Counted from the stretch's first letter, positions 40,572 through 49,401 are shown. The stretch is 64,000 nucleotides of DNA from Lutimaribacter_A marinistellae (GCF_042648365.1 NZ_JBHRXI010000010.1:496001-560000), one strand, 5' to 3'. The notes: generated by a model not told the origin, from the sequence alone. A program made the numbers and translations.

Positions 40572-41738
40572 ATGGCGGTCATTACGGAAATCGAAGATCT
40601 GAAACGCATCTACGAACGTCGCGTGCCCCGCATGTTCTACGATTACTGCGAAAGCGGCAGCTGGACCGAGCAGACATTTCGCGAAAACAGCAGCGATTTC
40701 GACCTGATTCGCCTGCGGCAGAAGGTTGCCGTGGACATGTCGGGCCGCTCGACCGCAGGCCAGATGATCGGGCAGGACGTCGCGATGCCTGTGGCCCTGG
40801 CCCCGGTGGGCCTGACCGGAATGCAACATGCGGATGGCGAGATGAAGGCCGCAAAGGCCGCCGAGGCCTTTGGCGTGCCCTTTACCCTTTCGACCATGTC
40901 CATCAACTCGATCGAGGACGTGGCCGGAGCGACAAGCAAACCGTTCTGGTTCCAGCTCTACACGATGAAGGACGAGGATTACGTTCGCCGCCTGATCGAA
41001 CGCGCCAAGGCGGCGAAGTGTTCGGCACTGGTCATCACGCTCGACCTGCAAATCCTTGGCCAACGGCATAAGGATCTGAAGAACGGGCTCTCGGCCCCAC
41101 CAAAACTGACGCCCAAAACAATCGCGAACCTCGCCACGAAATGGGCGTGGGGTCTTGAGATGCTGAGCGCAAAACGACGCGAATTCGGCAATATCGTGGG
41201 CCATGTCGAGGGGATCTCGGATGCCTCGAGCCTTGGTGCATGGACGGCCGAGCAGTTCGACCCAAGCCTTGACTGGGGCAAGGTCGAAAAACTGATGGAT
41301 CAGTGGGGCGGCAAGGTCATCCTAAAAGGCATTCTCGACCCCGAGGATGCCAAGATGGCCGCCAAGCTGGGTGCCGACGCGATCGTGGTTTCGAACCACG
41401 GAGGCCGCCAGCTCGACGGTGCACTCAGTTCCATCCGGATGCTGCCAGCGATCATGGACGCGGTTGGGGGCGACATCGAGGTCCATCTCGACAGCGGCAT
41501 CCGCTCTGGCCAGGACGTTCTCAAGGCGCTTGCGCTGGGGGCCAAAGGCACGTTCATCGGACGGGCGTTTGTCTATGGTCTCGGTGCGATGGGTCAGGCG
41601 GGTGTGACGAAAGCGCTCGAGGTTATCCACCGCGAGCTCGACATCACCATGGCTCTCTGCGGTGAACGCAACGTTGGCGACCTTGGCCGTCACAACCTGC
41701 TGGTGCCCGAGGATTTCGGCGGACGCTGGCAGAACTGA
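40572..41738 (+). CDS. FMN-dependent alpha-hydroxy-acid dehydrogenase (LldD-like)
   Basis: 388 residues of the L-lactate dehydrogenase/glycolate oxidase family, which oxidises L-2-hydroxy acids with FMN. Visible features are RRVPRMFYDYCESGSW, APVGLTGMQHADGE, FQLYTMKDEDYV, LVITLDLQILGQRHKD, the active-site SNHGGRQLDGALSSI (His and Arg) and the FMN-phosphate loop DSGIRSGQDVLKALALGAKG. Membrane targeting of true LldD cannot be judged. Likely substrate L-lactate; a longer hydroxy acid is possible. Confidence 0.9.
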   Translation: MAVITEIEDLKRIYERRVPRMFYDYCESGSWTEQTFRENSSDFDLIRLRQKVAVDMSGRSTAGQMIGQDVAMPVALAPVGLTGMQHADGEMKAAKAAEAFGVPFTLSTMSINSIEDVAGATSKPFWFQLYTMKDEDYVRRLIERAKAAKCSALVITLDLQILGQRHKDLKNGLSAPPKLTPKTIANLATKWAWGLEMLSAKRREFGNIVGHVEGISDASSLGAWTAEQFDPSLDWGKVEKLMDQWGGKVILKGILDPEDAKMAAKLGADAIVVSNHGGRQLDGALSSIRMLPAIMDAVGGDIEVHLDSGIRSGQDVLKALALGAKGTFIGRAFVYGLGAMGQAGVTKALEVIHRELDITMALCGERNVGDLGRHNLLVPEDFGGRWQN

Positions 41739-41822
41739 ACTTACGCTGCGGCAAAACTTGCCCAAAGCCGCGCGGAAAGCGCTTTGCAACAGGTCCGATT
41801 CGTCGTATAGGCGCGGCTTCAC

Positions 41823-41851
41823 GCGGGGTGACAGCCTTGGAGGGACCCCGC
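41823..41851 (+). other. Possible leader hairpin before rplY
   Basis: GCGGGGT and ACCCCGC are perfect 7-base arms with a 15-base loop in the rplY leader, about 20 bases before the start. Ribosomal-protein leaders often carry control hairpins; no known class is recognised. Confidence 0.35.
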
Positions 41852-41871
41852 CCTAGCAATGGAGATACACG

Positions 41872-42528
41872 ATGGCAGGTGAGATTCCTGATCTTATCGC
41901 CCAGGAACGGACGGGGACAGGCAAGGGCGCCGCTCGTCAGGCACGCCGCGATGGCATGGTTCCGGGTGTTGTTTACGGTGGCGAGCAAGACCCGCTTCCG
42001 ATCGCGATTGAATTCAACGGGCTTCTGAAGCGCCTGAAGGACGGCCGCTTCAAGTCGACCTTGTTCAACCTCAAGGTTGACGGGCATGACGACGTGCGCG
42101 TGATCTGCCGTGACGTTCAGCGCGACGTGGTCAAGGACCTTCCGGTTCACCTCGACCTGATGCGCCTGCGCCGCACCACCAAGATCAACCTGTTCATTCC
42201 CGTCGAGTTCGTCGGCGAAGACAGCGCTCCCGGCATCAAGAAGGGCGGCGTTCTGACCGTTGTTCGTCCCGAAGTCGAATTGCTGGTAACTGCCGGCGAT
42301 ATCCCGGAAAAGATCGTCGTTGACGTGTCCGGCATGAATATCGGCGACACTGCAACCATCTCGATGGTTGACCTGCCCCAGGGCGCAAAGCCCACGATCG
42401 ACCGTGATTTCGTGATCGCGAACATCCAGGCGCCGTCGGGCCTTGCCTCGCAGGACGACGACGAGGAGAAAGATCCGGAAGACGTCGAAGTCATCGAAGG
42501 TGCGGCAGAGCGCGGCGACGAGGACTGA
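41872..42528 (+). CDS. rplY: 50S ribosomal protein L25 (Ctc form)
   Basis: 218 residues, the long Ctc/TL5 form that binds 5S rRNA. N-terminal L25 domain (RTGTGKGAARQARRDGMVPG, VVYGGEQDPLPIA, FNLKVDGHDDVRVICRDVQR) followed by the C-terminal beta domain (HLDLMRLRRTTKINLFIPVE) and an acidic tail (DDDEEKDPEDVEVIEG). GGAG lies ten bases before the ATG. Followed by a clear intrinsic terminator. Confidence 0.97.
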   Translation: MAGEIPDLIAQERTGTGKGAARQARRDGMVPGVVYGGEQDPLPIAIEFNGLLKRLKDGRFKSTLFNLKVDGHDDVRVICRDVQRDVVKDLPVHLDLMRLRRTTKINLFIPVEFVGEDSAPGIKKGGVLTVVRPEVELLVTAGDIPEKIVVDVSGMNIGDTATISMVDLPQGAKPTIDRDFVIANIQAPSGLASQDDDEEKDPEDVEVIEGAAERGDED

Positions 42529-42559
42529 TCCTCGCCCACGCATCGCCAAATCGTTCAAG

Positions 42560-42584
42560 CGGGGCCCTTCAGGGCCCCGTTTTT
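42560..42584 (+). terminator. Intrinsic terminator of rplY
   Basis: CGGGGCCC and GGGCCCCG make an 8-bp stem with a TTCA loop, directly followed by TTTTT. It runs into the last codon of the convergent ABM gene. Confidence 0.9.
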
Positions 42585-42892
42585 CATTCCTCTAGGACGC
42601 TCTCGAATATTTCGAGCTGCGGCGGCTCCAGATACAGGTACCGCGTATCGCCTGCCCCCTTGTGGGCCGCACGGAACGCCTCGGACCGGGTCCACGCCTC
42701 GAAGGCTTCGCGATCCTTCCACGTCGAATGCGAGGCATAAAGGACATGATCCTCGGCCTCTGGCCCCCGCATCAGGTGAAAGGACAGGAAACCGGGTACC
42801 GACTTCAGGTGGCTGTCACGCCGCGCCCAGACCTGCTCGAACGCGTCGACATGGGCCTTTCGTACCTTGAATCGGTTCATGGTTAGGTACAT
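42584..42892 (-). CDS. Antibiotic biosynthesis monooxygenase (ABM) domain protein
   Basis: 102 residues, dimeric alpha-beta barrel. ATG 42892 is chosen because AAAGGA is six bases upstream. Family features are MNRFKVRKAHVDAFEQVWAR, VPGFLSFHLMRGPEAEDHVL and ASHSTWKDREAFEAWTRSEA followed by FRAAHK. The W-x-x-x-x-x-F-x-x-W block resembles IsdG/HmoB-type haem-degrading relatives as well as quinol monooxygenases. Function cannot be decided between haem or quinol oxidation. It is transcribed alone. Confidence 0.83.
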   Translation of the reverse strand: MYLTMNRFKVRKAHVDAFEQVWARRDSHLKSVPGFLSFHLMRGPEAEDHVLYASHSTWKDREAFEAWTRSEAFRAAHKGAGDTRYLYLEPPQLEIFESVLEE

Positions 42893-42967
42893 TTCGCGTC
42901 CTTTCTCTGGATATCCCTCATCATTCACGCCATCTAGGGCGCACCGACAGATCATTCGAGGACCGAC

Positions 42968-43648
42968 ATGCAACTCTTCGTGGGCTTGGGCAACCCCGGT
43001 GCGAAATATGCGCAAAACCGGCACAATATCGGCTTCATGGCGCTTGACCGCATCGCCGGGGATCATGGCTTTGGTCCGTGGCGCGCCAAGTTTCAGGGCG
43101 AGGTGGCAGAGGGTCGGCTGGATAGCGAGAAGGTGCTGCTGCTCAAACCCGGAACCTTCATGAACCGGTCGGGCCAGTCGGTCGGCGAAGCGATGCGTTT
43201 CTACAAGCTCGAGTCGACAGACGTGACCGTGTTCCATGACGAACTTGATCTCGCCCCCGGCAAGGTGCGTGTGAAAGCCGGTGGAGGTCATGCAGGCCAT
43301 AACGGGCTGCGGTCGATCCACGATCATATCGGTGCGGCCTATGACCGGGTGCGACTGGGTATCGGGCATCCGGGGCGCAAGGAACTCGTTTCGGGCTATG
43401 TCCTGCACGACTTCCCGAAATCCGATCAGGATTGGCTCGATGACGTTTTGCGGGGCGTTTCTGACGGTGCGCCGGCGCTGGCCGCAGGCGATGGAGGCCG
43501 GTTCATGAACGCGGTCGCGCTGCGCGTCGCGCCCCCCCGATCATCGAAATCGGCTGAGAAGCCCGCCCCTGCCCCCTCGGCACCGGAACCCGAGGAAAAA
43601 ACCGATGACCGCTCGGCCCTGCAAAAGCTGGTCGACAAGTTCCGCTAG
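42968..43648 (+). CDS. pth: Peptidyl-tRNA hydrolase
   Basis: 226 residues, essential enzyme recycling peptidyl-tRNA. N-terminal MQLFVGLGNPGAKYAQNRHN contains the catalytic His of the N-R-H-N motif; other marks are LKPGTFMNRSGQSVGEAM, DELDLAPGKVRVKAGGGHAG (active-site Asp) and RVRLGIGHPG. The C-terminal 35 residues are a Pro/Glu-rich extension longer than in E. coli, common in alphaproteobacteria. GAGGA precedes the ATG. rplY and pth together are the usual order. Confidence 0.97.
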   Translation: MQLFVGLGNPGAKYAQNRHNIGFMALDRIAGDHGFGPWRAKFQGEVAEGRLDSEKVLLLKPGTFMNRSGQSVGEAMRFYKLESTDVTVFHDELDLAPGKVRVKAGGGHAGHNGLRSIHDHIGAAYDRVRLGIGHPGRKELVSGYVLHDFPKSDQDWLDDVLRGVSDGAPALAAGDGGRFMNAVALRVAPPRSSKSAEKPAPAPSAPEPEEKTDDRSALQKLVDKFR

Positions 43649-43710
43649 GTTTCCATTGCCCGACGCCACACGCTTTGCCAGTTTGCATAATAGACTGGCG
43701 GAGGGGCAGG

Positions 43711-44874
43711 ATGCGCACATTCGGAAAATGGCTTGGGCGGCTTCTGCTGACCCTGATCGCGGCCGCAATCGTGGTCGGAGTTTGGAAACGCGAGGAGATC
43801 GCGCGCCTGTGGGCCGTCAATTCGCTTTTCTCCGAGAACAAGATCGTCGGCAATTTCTCGGCGATGGGCGATGCCTTTCTGACAGTGCCGGTCTCGCGCG
43901 GCTCCGGTCCGGTCAGCGAATTGCCGAACGGGGCGCCATATGACCTGCCCGCCGATGCCCGGAACTGGCTGAGCGAGCGGTCGGTGACCTCGATCCTCGT
44001 TCTGGACAATGGTGAAATACGGTACGAGAAGTATCTGCTCGGTACCGCCCCCGAGGACCTCAGGATCTCGTGGTCGATCGCCAAGAGCTACCTGTCGGTC
44101 CTGTTCGGCATCCTAGTCGAAGACGGACAGATCGCATCCCTTGACGATCCGGTGGTCAAATACGCGCCCGACCTCAAGGGAAGCGCCTATGAAACGGCCA
44201 GCATCCGTGATGTCCTGCAGATGTCGAGCGGGGTAACATTCGACGAAGACTACCACGATCCGGATTCCGACATAAACCGGATGGGCCGGGTCGTCGCTCT
44301 GGGTGGGACTCTGGACGATTTCACCGCCAGCTTCCAGGACAGCTTTGCTGCCCCTGGCGAAACCTGGCAATACGTTTCGATCGACACGCATGTGATCGGA
44401 ATGGTCCTGCGCGGCGCAACCGGGCGCAGCATCCCCGACCTGCTCGCGGAAAAGGTCATCGCCCCCTTGGGGCTTGAATCCGATGGGTACTACCTGACCG
44501 ATGGCGCGGGCACCGCCTTTGTTCTGGGTGGGCTCAACTTCCGCAGCCGCGACTACGCGAGGTTCGGCCAGATGGTCGCGCAAGAGGGCAGTTACGAGGG
44601 CGCGCAGATCGTTTCGGCAGACTGGCTCGAGGAATCGACAGCACCAAGCGCGGCGACGAAGCCGGGCCGGATCGGCTATGGCTACCAGTGGTGGATTCCC
44701 GTCGATGCCCGCCCCGGCGAGGTTCTGGGACGTGGCGTTTACGGCCAGTACCTCTATATCGACAAGGAGCGGGATATCGTGATCGTCCTCACCGCCGCCG
44801 ACCGTGCGTTTCGCGCAGATGGCGTGAACGAGGCCAATATCGAGATGTTCCGCCGCATAGCCGACAGCCTCTGA
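43711..44874 (+). CDS. Membrane-anchored serine hydrolase (beta-lactamase fold)
   Basis: 387 residues, beta-lactamase class C/penicillin-binding fold. The start at 43711 is preceded by GAGGGGCAGG. An N-terminal anchor (RLLLTLIAAAIVVGVW) makes it a periplasmic, inner-membrane-tethered enzyme. The S-x-x-K nucleophile motif is Ser122-Ile-Ala-Lys125 (SWSIAKSY); YVSID may be the Y-x-[NS] motif. The later LGRGVYGQYLYID region carries the third motif. Likely an esterase or peptidase; resistance to beta-lactams is not implied. It starts about 60 bp after pth. Confidence 0.85.
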   Translation: MRTFGKWLGRLLLTLIAAAIVVGVWKREEIARLWAVNSLFSENKIVGNFSAMGDAFLTVPVSRGSGPVSELPNGAPYDLPADARNWLSERSVTSILVLDNGEIRYEKYLLGTAPEDLRISWSIAKSYLSVLFGILVEDGQIASLDDPVVKYAPDLKGSAYETASIRDVLQMSSGVTFDEDYHDPDSDINRMGRVVALGGTLDDFTASFQDSFAAPGETWQYVSIDTHVIGMVLRGATGRSIPDLLAEKVIAPLGLESDGYYLTDGAGTAFVLGGLNFRSRDYARFGQMVAQEGSYEGAQIVSADWLEESTAPSAATKPGRIGYGYQWWIPVDARPGEVLGRGVYGQYLYIDKERDIVIVLTAADRAFRADGVNEANIEMFRRIADSL

Positions 44875-44885
44875 CGGAGCAGGAC

Positions 44886-45254
44886 ATGGAAAAGGATGAA
44901 AGCGTCAACGTGCTGGGTGAACCGCTCGAACCCTGTTCGACCGAGCCGCTGACAGGGTTCTTTCGCGACGGGCATTGCAACACCTGCGATGCCGACACCG
45001 GCAGCCATACCGTCTGTGCCGTGATGACCGAGGAATTCCTCGCCTATTCCAAGTATGTCGGCAACGACCTGAGCACGCCCCGGCCTGAGTTTCGTTTCGC
45101 AGGGCTGAAACCGGGCGACAAATGGTGCCTGTGCGCGGGGCGCTTTCTACAGGCGCATGACGAAGGCTGTGCACCGCGGGTCGCGCTTGCCTCGACCCAT
45201 CGCCGCGCGCTGGAGATCGTCCCCCTGCAGGTGCTCAAGGACGCGGCTCTTTGA
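44886..45254 (+). CDS. DUF2237 family protein
   Basis: 122 residues, ATG 44886, 11 bp after the serine hydrolase. Matches DUF2237: NVLGEPLEPCSTEPLTGFFR, DGHCNTCDADTGSHTVCAVM, EFLAYSKYVGNDLSTPRPEF and FAGLKPGDKWCLCAGRFLQA. Six or more Cys suggest metal binding or a redox role. The family has no established function; members are common in bacteria and are encoded next to varied genes. Confidence 0.88.
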   Translation: MEKDESVNVLGEPLEPCSTEPLTGFFRDGHCNTCDADTGSHTVCAVMTEEFLAYSKYVGNDLSTPRPEFRFAGLKPGDKWCLCAGRFLQAHDEGCAPRVALASTHRRALEIVPLQVLKDAAL

Positions 45255-45320
45255 CGGCGGAACCCGAACCGGCACGCCGCGTTTCTTTTGCACCGCAGTT
45301 GCAGCAGGAGCGCCGCCCGG

Positions 45321-46205
45321 ATGGAGCCAGTACTGGAGAACGTAAGCCCGCTCAGGATCATCTATTCAGAGATAGAAACACTGGTCCGTACCTCCATCGA
45401 GCTTCTTCCCAACATCATCGCGGCCGTTTTCATTTTGCTGCTCACGGGTCTCATTGCCTGGGGCTGTGCCCGGTTGGTAGAAAGCGGATTTCGCCGTTCG
45501 CATTCGCGTCCCTCCCTCGTCAGCGCGGTTGGGACGCTGACCCGTCTCCTCGTCTGGACACTTGGCATTCTGATCGCCGTCACGGTCATCTTTCCAAACC
45601 TCACACCAGCAAAACTGCTGGCCGGTCTGGGCATCGGATCGATTGCCGTGGGACTCGCGTTCAAGGACATCTTCGAGAACTTCCTCGCAGGTTTTCTGAT
45701 CCTGCTGCGCAAGCCGATGCGGATCGGGGACGACATCGAATGTGCCGAGCTGACCGGCAAGGTCGAGAAGATCACAATTCGCGACACATTCCTGCGCAAA
45801 AGGTCGGGCGAACTGGTGCTCGTGCCCAATTCCTTCGTCTTCAAGAACCCCGTGCGGATCCTTACGGATCGCGACACGCGCCGCATTTCCATCACGGTGG
45901 GGGTGGCCTATGGCGAGGATGTCGATGACTCGCGCGAAGTGATCCGCGATGCTGTCGCGGCCCTTCCTTCCATCTCGGAGGGGACGGATGTTCAGGTGTT
46001 CGCCAAGGAGTTCAACTCCTCCTCGATCGACTTTCTCGTACGGTGGTGGACCGACAGCGCGCCGGTCTCCGAACACAGGTCGCGGGATGAGGCGGTCGCA
46101 GCGATCAAGCGCGCGTTGGACGAGGCGGGGATCGAAATCCCCTTCCCCTATCGCACCTTGACCTTCAAGGAGCCCTTGCCGTTGACCGGATCGGGCGAGG
46201 CGTGA
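45321..46205 (+). CDS. Small-conductance mechanosensitive channel (MscS family)
   Basis: 294 residues; the ATG at 45321 follows AGGAG at about ten bases and is better than the upstream ATG at 45288. Three transmembrane segments (LPNIIAAVFILLLTGLIAWG, LTRLLVWTLGILIAVTVIFP, then TM3), with the pore-lining Gly/Ala-rich TM3 AGLGIGSIAVGLAFKDIFEN, which is a strong MscS mark. The cytoplasmic beta domain begins LRKPMRIGDDIECAELTGKV. It opens on membrane tension to release solutes on osmotic down-shock. Converges on trpB with three bases between stops. Confidence 0.93.
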   Translation: MEPVLENVSPLRIIYSEIETLVRTSIELLPNIIAAVFILLLTGLIAWGCARLVESGFRRSHSRPSLVSAVGTLTRLLVWTLGILIAVTVIFPNLTPAKLLAGLGIGSIAVGLAFKDIFENFLAGFLILLRKPMRIGDDIECAELTGKVEKITIRDTFLRKRSGELVLVPNSFVFKNPVRILTDRDTRRISITVGVAYGEDVDDSREVIRDAVAALPSISEGTDVQVFAKEFNSSSIDFLVRWWTDSAPVSEHRSRDEAVAAIKRALDEAGIEIPFPYRTLTFKEPLPLTGSGEA

Positions 46206-46208
46206 GGA

Positions 46209-47456
46209 TCAGTCGGCCTCGCGCCCTTCGGTGTCGGACATGTCAAAGCCAAGGTGCTTTGCGACGGTAAAGATGTCCTTGTCGCCTCGGCCACACATGT
46301 TCATGCAGATGATGTGATCCTTGGGCAGGTCGGGCGCGATCTTCATCACGTGGGCCAGCGCATGCGACGGCTCCAGCGCCGGAATGATCCCCTCTGTCGC
46401 GCAGCACAGCTGGAACGCTTCCAGCGCTTCCTTGTCGGTGATCGACACGTATTGGGCGCGGCCGACCTCGTGCAGCCACGAGTGTTCCGGACCGATGCCG
46501 GGATAGTCGAGACCGGCAGAAATCGAATATCCTTCAAGGATTTGTCCGTCATCGTCCTGCAGCAGGTAGGTGCGATTCCCGTGCAGCACGCCCGGTCGTC
46601 CGCCGGTCAGCGAGGCGCAATGCTCCATCTTTTCATTGACGCCCTTGCCGCCCGCTTCGACGCCGATGATGCCCACCTCCTTGTCATCGAGGAAGGGGTA
46701 GAACAGGCCCATCGCGTTCGATCCGCCACCGATTGCGGCGATGATCGTGTCGGGCAAACGCCCTTCGGCCTTCATCATCTGGTCCTTGGTTTCCTTGCCG
46801 ATGATCGACTGGAAATCACGGACCATGGCCGGATAGGGGTGCGGGCCGGCGACCGTGCCGATGCAGTAGAACGTGTCGCGCACATTCGTGACCCAATCGC
46901 GCAGAGCGTCGTTCATCGCGTCCTTGAGCGTTCCACGACCGGAGGTCACCGGGATCACTTCGGCCCCGAGAAGGCGCATGCGGAACACGTTGGGGGCCTG
47001 CCGTTGCACATCGTGCGCGCCCATGTAGACCACGCATTTCAAACCGAATTTTGCGCAGACCGTGGCGGTTGCAACACCGTGCTGGCCAGCGCCGGTTTCG
47101 GCGATGATGCGTTCCTTGCCCATGCGGCGGGCAAGCAGGATCTGGCCCAGGACATTGTTGATCTTGTGCGCGCCGGTGTGGTTCAGCTCGTCGCGCTTCA
47201 TGTAGATCTTGGCACCGCCCAGATGCTCGGTCAGGCGTTCGGCGAAGTAGAGCGGGCTGGGACGGCCGACGTAATTGGCCCAAAGATCGTCCATTTCCGC
47301 CCAGAAATCAGGGTCTTGCTTGGCTTTCTCGTATTCTTCCTCGAGCGACAGGATGAGCGGCATCAGGGTTTCGCTGACGAAACGCCCACCGAAAATGCCG
47401 AACCGCCCGTTCTCGTCCGGGCCTGCCATGAAAGAGTTGAAGAGATCGTTGGCCAT
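46209..47456 (-). CDS. trpB: Tryptophan synthase beta chain
   Basis: 415 residues from ATG 47454-47456, with AGGG upstream; the longer frame reaching 47675 is non-coding. PLP enzyme joining indole and serine. KRDELNHTGAHKINNVLGQI holds the Schiff-base Lys; ETGAGQHGVATATVCA and GGGSNAMGLFYPFL (PLP phosphate loop) are also present, with a C-terminal GRGDKD. It follows trpF after a 243-bp gap containing repeated operator-like sequences. Confidence 0.98.
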   Translation of the reverse strand: MANDLFNSFMAGPDENGRFGIFGGRFVSETLMPLILSLEEEYEKAKQDPDFWAEMDDLWANYVGRPSPLYFAERLTEHLGGAKIYMKRDELNHTGAHKINNVLGQILLARRMGKERIIAETGAGQHGVATATVCAKFGLKCVVYMGAHDVQRQAPNVFRMRLLGAEVIPVTSGRGTLKDAMNDALRDWVTNVRDTFYCIGTVAGPHPYPAMVRDFQSIIGKETKDQMMKAEGRLPDTIIAAIGGGSNAMGLFYPFLDDKEVGIIGVEAGGKGVNEKMEHCASLTGGRPGVLHGNRTYLLQDDDGQILEGYSISAGLDYPGIGPEHSWLHEVGRAQYVSITDKEALEAFQLCCATEGIIPALEPSHALAHVMKIAPDLPKDHIICMNMCGRGDKDIFTVAKHLGFDMSDTEGREAD

Positions 47457-47535
47457 CAAAACCCTCGCTTTCGCTGTTGCACTTGTCCTAGTGCGCGTGT
47501 GGCAGGAGGGCAAGCGCAAGCGTGCCCCTACCCCC

Positions 47536-47607
47536 CTGTACAAGGGTCGCATGGCGATTTTGACCGTTTTGTACATCGTTTGGCGGGGGCGTTGACCGTT
47601 TTGTACA
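47536..47607. promoter_or_regulatory. Repeated operator-like sequence upstream of trpB
   Basis: TTGACCGTTTTGTACA occurs twice (47560-47575 and 47592-47607), starts 32 bp apart, which is three helix turns. An inverted, imperfect copy (TGTACAAGGGTC) lies near 47538. The group sits between trpF and trpB, on the upstream side of trpB. Which protein binds is unknown. Confidence 0.5.
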
Positions 47608-47699
47608 AGGCGGCACCCCCCGGATCTGGAACAGGTGAGAGGTTTCGCCGGGTCAGCGTTGACCGACGGCGGCATGGGACCCGGACCTGCTGTCGCAGA

Positions 47700-48350
47700 T
47701 CAACCGAGCGTCGCGGCCTGAATGAAGGCCGCGACGCGGGCGGGGTCCTTGACGCCCGGCGCGCTTTCGACGCCCGAGGAGACATCAAGCTGGCGCGCGC
47801 CGGTCATGCGGATAGCCTCGGCCACGTTATCGGGAGTGAGACCACCGGCCAGCATCCAGGGCTTGCGCCAGTACTTGCGCCCCGCCAGCAACCTCCAGTC
47901 AAAGGCGAGGCCGTTGCCGCCGGGCAGGTCGGCATTCTTCGGCGGCTTGGCGTCGATCAGCAACTGGTCGGCCACGTCCGAGTAGAGGTCGATCTTGTCC
48001 AGATCCTCGGCATCGTAGATGCCGATCGCCTTCATCACCGGCAGGCCAGTGGCGGCGCGGACCTCTGCCACGCGGGCGGGCGTTTCGGCCCCGTGCAGCT
48101 GCACCATGTCGAGCGGCACGGCGGACAGGACGCGGTCGAGGTCGGCATCCGACGGGTTGACCATGAGGCCGACCTTGGCGACGCCGGGCGCGACATCCGC
48201 TGCAAGCGTGGCGGCCTGCGCAGGGTCGACATTACGGGGCGATTTCGGAAAGAAGACAAAGCCCACATAGGCCGCGCCCGCCGCGACGGCAGCCTCGACC
48301 TGATCGGCGGCGGTCAGGCCGCAGATCTTGACCCGGATATCTGGCGACAT
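47700..48350 (-). CDS. trpF: Phosphoribosylanthranilate isomerase
   Basis: 216 residues, TIM barrel of tryptophan synthesis. N-terminal IRVKICGLTAADQVEAAVAA carries the catalytic Cys; YVGFVFFPKSPRN and the general acid Asp in LLIDAKPPKN are present. The phosphate loop region is WMLAGGLTPDNVAEAI and the C-terminus LDVSSGVESAPGVKD. It is encoded 8 bp after lapA in the same direction, and trpB follows. Confidence 0.98.
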   Translation of the reverse strand: MSPDIRVKICGLTAADQVEAAVAAGAAYVGFVFFPKSPRNVDPAQAATLAADVAPGVAKVGLMVNPSDADLDRVLSAVPLDMVQLHGAETPARVAEVRAATGLPVMKAIGIYDAEDLDKIDLYSDVADQLLIDAKPPKNADLPGGNGLAFDWRLLAGRKYWRKPWMLAGGLTPDNVAEAIRMTGARQLDVSSGVESAPGVKDPARVAAFIQAATLG

Positions 48351-48358
48351 GAGAGGGA

Positions 48359-48712
48359 TCAGGCGCTTTCGTCGAGAATGGCAAGGACATCGTCCTTGCC
48401 GTCGTTCTGCTTGCGCTTGAGCGTCTTGACCTCGCGTTCAAGCTTGCGCACCTCGCGCTGCTTCACGTCGGCCTGTTTGCGGTGCTTGTACTCGCGCATC
48501 CACTCCCAGATGAAACCCACGATCAGGCCGACCGCGATCCCGCCCAGCACGACGAGGAACAGCGGCAGCGAGATGTCGAGGTTGAACCCCATCAACTGCG
48601 CCAGGTCGTCGGGCATGAGTTTCAGGGTCACCAGGTCGCGATTTGCGAGGGACACGGACACGAGGACGATGCCGAGCGTGCCGAGGAAGGCGTAGCGAAT
48701 GTAGCGCATCAT
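48359..48712 (-). CDS. LapA-domain (DUF1049) membrane protein
   Basis: 117 residues with two hydrophobic segments (YAFLGTLGIVLVSVSLANRD and LPLFLVVLGGIAVGLIVGF) and a charged cytoplasmic coiled-coil tail (RKQADVKQREVRKLEREVKT). Typical lipopolysaccharide-assembly-protein-A-like (LapA) architecture, placed beside ihfB as in other Rhodobacterales. Probable role in outer-membrane or LPS assembly; unproven in this lineage. Confidence 0.88.
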   Translation of the reverse strand: MMRYIRYAFLGTLGIVLVSVSLANRDLVTLKLMPDDLAQLMGFNLDISLPLFLVVLGGIAVGLIVGFIWEWMREYKHRKQADVKQREVRKLEREVKTLKRKQNDGKDDVLAILDESA

Positions 48713-48716
48713 GTAT

Positions 48717-49001
48717 TCAGGCTTTTCCGTTCAAACGATCTCTGAGCAGCTTGCCGGTCTTGAAGAAGGGCACGTGCTTTTCCTCGACATGCACTGTTTC
48801 TCCGGTTCGGGGATTGCGACCGATCCGCGCGTCACGCTTCTTGACCGAAAAGGCGCCGAAGCCGCGCAGTTCGACCCGGTCGCCGCGCGCCATCGCGTCG
48901 GTCACTTCTTCGAAGACCGTGTTCACAATCCGCTCCACATCGCGTTGGTACAGATGCGGGTTTTCTTCGGCAATCTTCTGGATCAATTCCGACCGGATCA
49001 T
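48717..49001 (-). CDS. ihfB: Integration host factor subunit beta
   Basis: 94 residues from ATG 48999-49001, GGAGGG eight bases upstream; the ATG six codons earlier is poorer. DNA-bending protein: MIRSELIQKIAEENPHLYQR, the HU/IHF core GDRVELRGFGAFSVKKRDAR and the beta-arm tip IGRNPRTGE. Works as a heterodimer with IhfA in recombination, replication and transcription. Located between rpsA and lapA as in related genomes. Confidence 0.96.
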   Translation of the reverse strand: MIRSELIQKIAEENPHLYQRDVERIVNTVFEEVTDAMARGDRVELRGFGAFSVKKRDARIGRNPRTGETVHVEEKHVPFFKTGKLLRDRLNGKA

Positions 49002-49220
49002 GTTCCGTACCCTCCCCAAGGTGTCGCGCGGCTGAGCATCCCTTTTGCCGGAGTATAAGAAAATTCGACGCTTGGGGAAACGACAAGTATTGGGGTTTGC
49101 AGGTGTTTTTCAGGCCACCCGGCGGGTTTGGGTCGGGGATCGGGCACCGCCCGGCATCGATTCGCCTGATTTGTCCGGTGACAAACGGCCTGTTCGAAGT
49201 GGTTGATTCGCAATGCAAAC

Positions 49221-49246
49221 GGCCCCGCATGTTTCCATGCGGGGCC
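49221..49246 (-). terminator. Probable rpsA terminator hairpin at the gap edge
   Basis: GGCCCCGCAT and ATGCGGGGCC make a 10-bp stem with loop GTTTCC, just before the N gap. On the minus strand it would follow the missing rpsA stop. No strong T-run follows on that strand, so activity is inferred. Confidence 0.65.
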
Positions 49247-49401
49247 NNNNNNNNNNNNNNNNNNNNNNNNNNNNNNNNNNNNNNNNNNNNNNNNNNNNNN
49301 NNNNNNNNNNNNNNNNNNNNNNNNNNNNNNNNNNNNNNNNNNNNNNNNNNNNNNNNNNNNNNNNNNNNNNNNNNNNNNNNNNNNNNNNNNNNNNNNNNNN
49401 N
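49247..49401. other. Assembly gap (155 N)
   Basis: Unknown sequence that contains the last codons and stop of rpsA and the start of its 3' region. The 155-base length may be a scaffolding estimate. Continuous frames read through it are meaningless. Confidence 1.

Noticed and set aside
46254..48695. 813-codon plus-strand open frame
   Set aside because: Runs antisense across trpB, the intergenic gap, trpF and part of lapA; all three are clear genes on the other strand.
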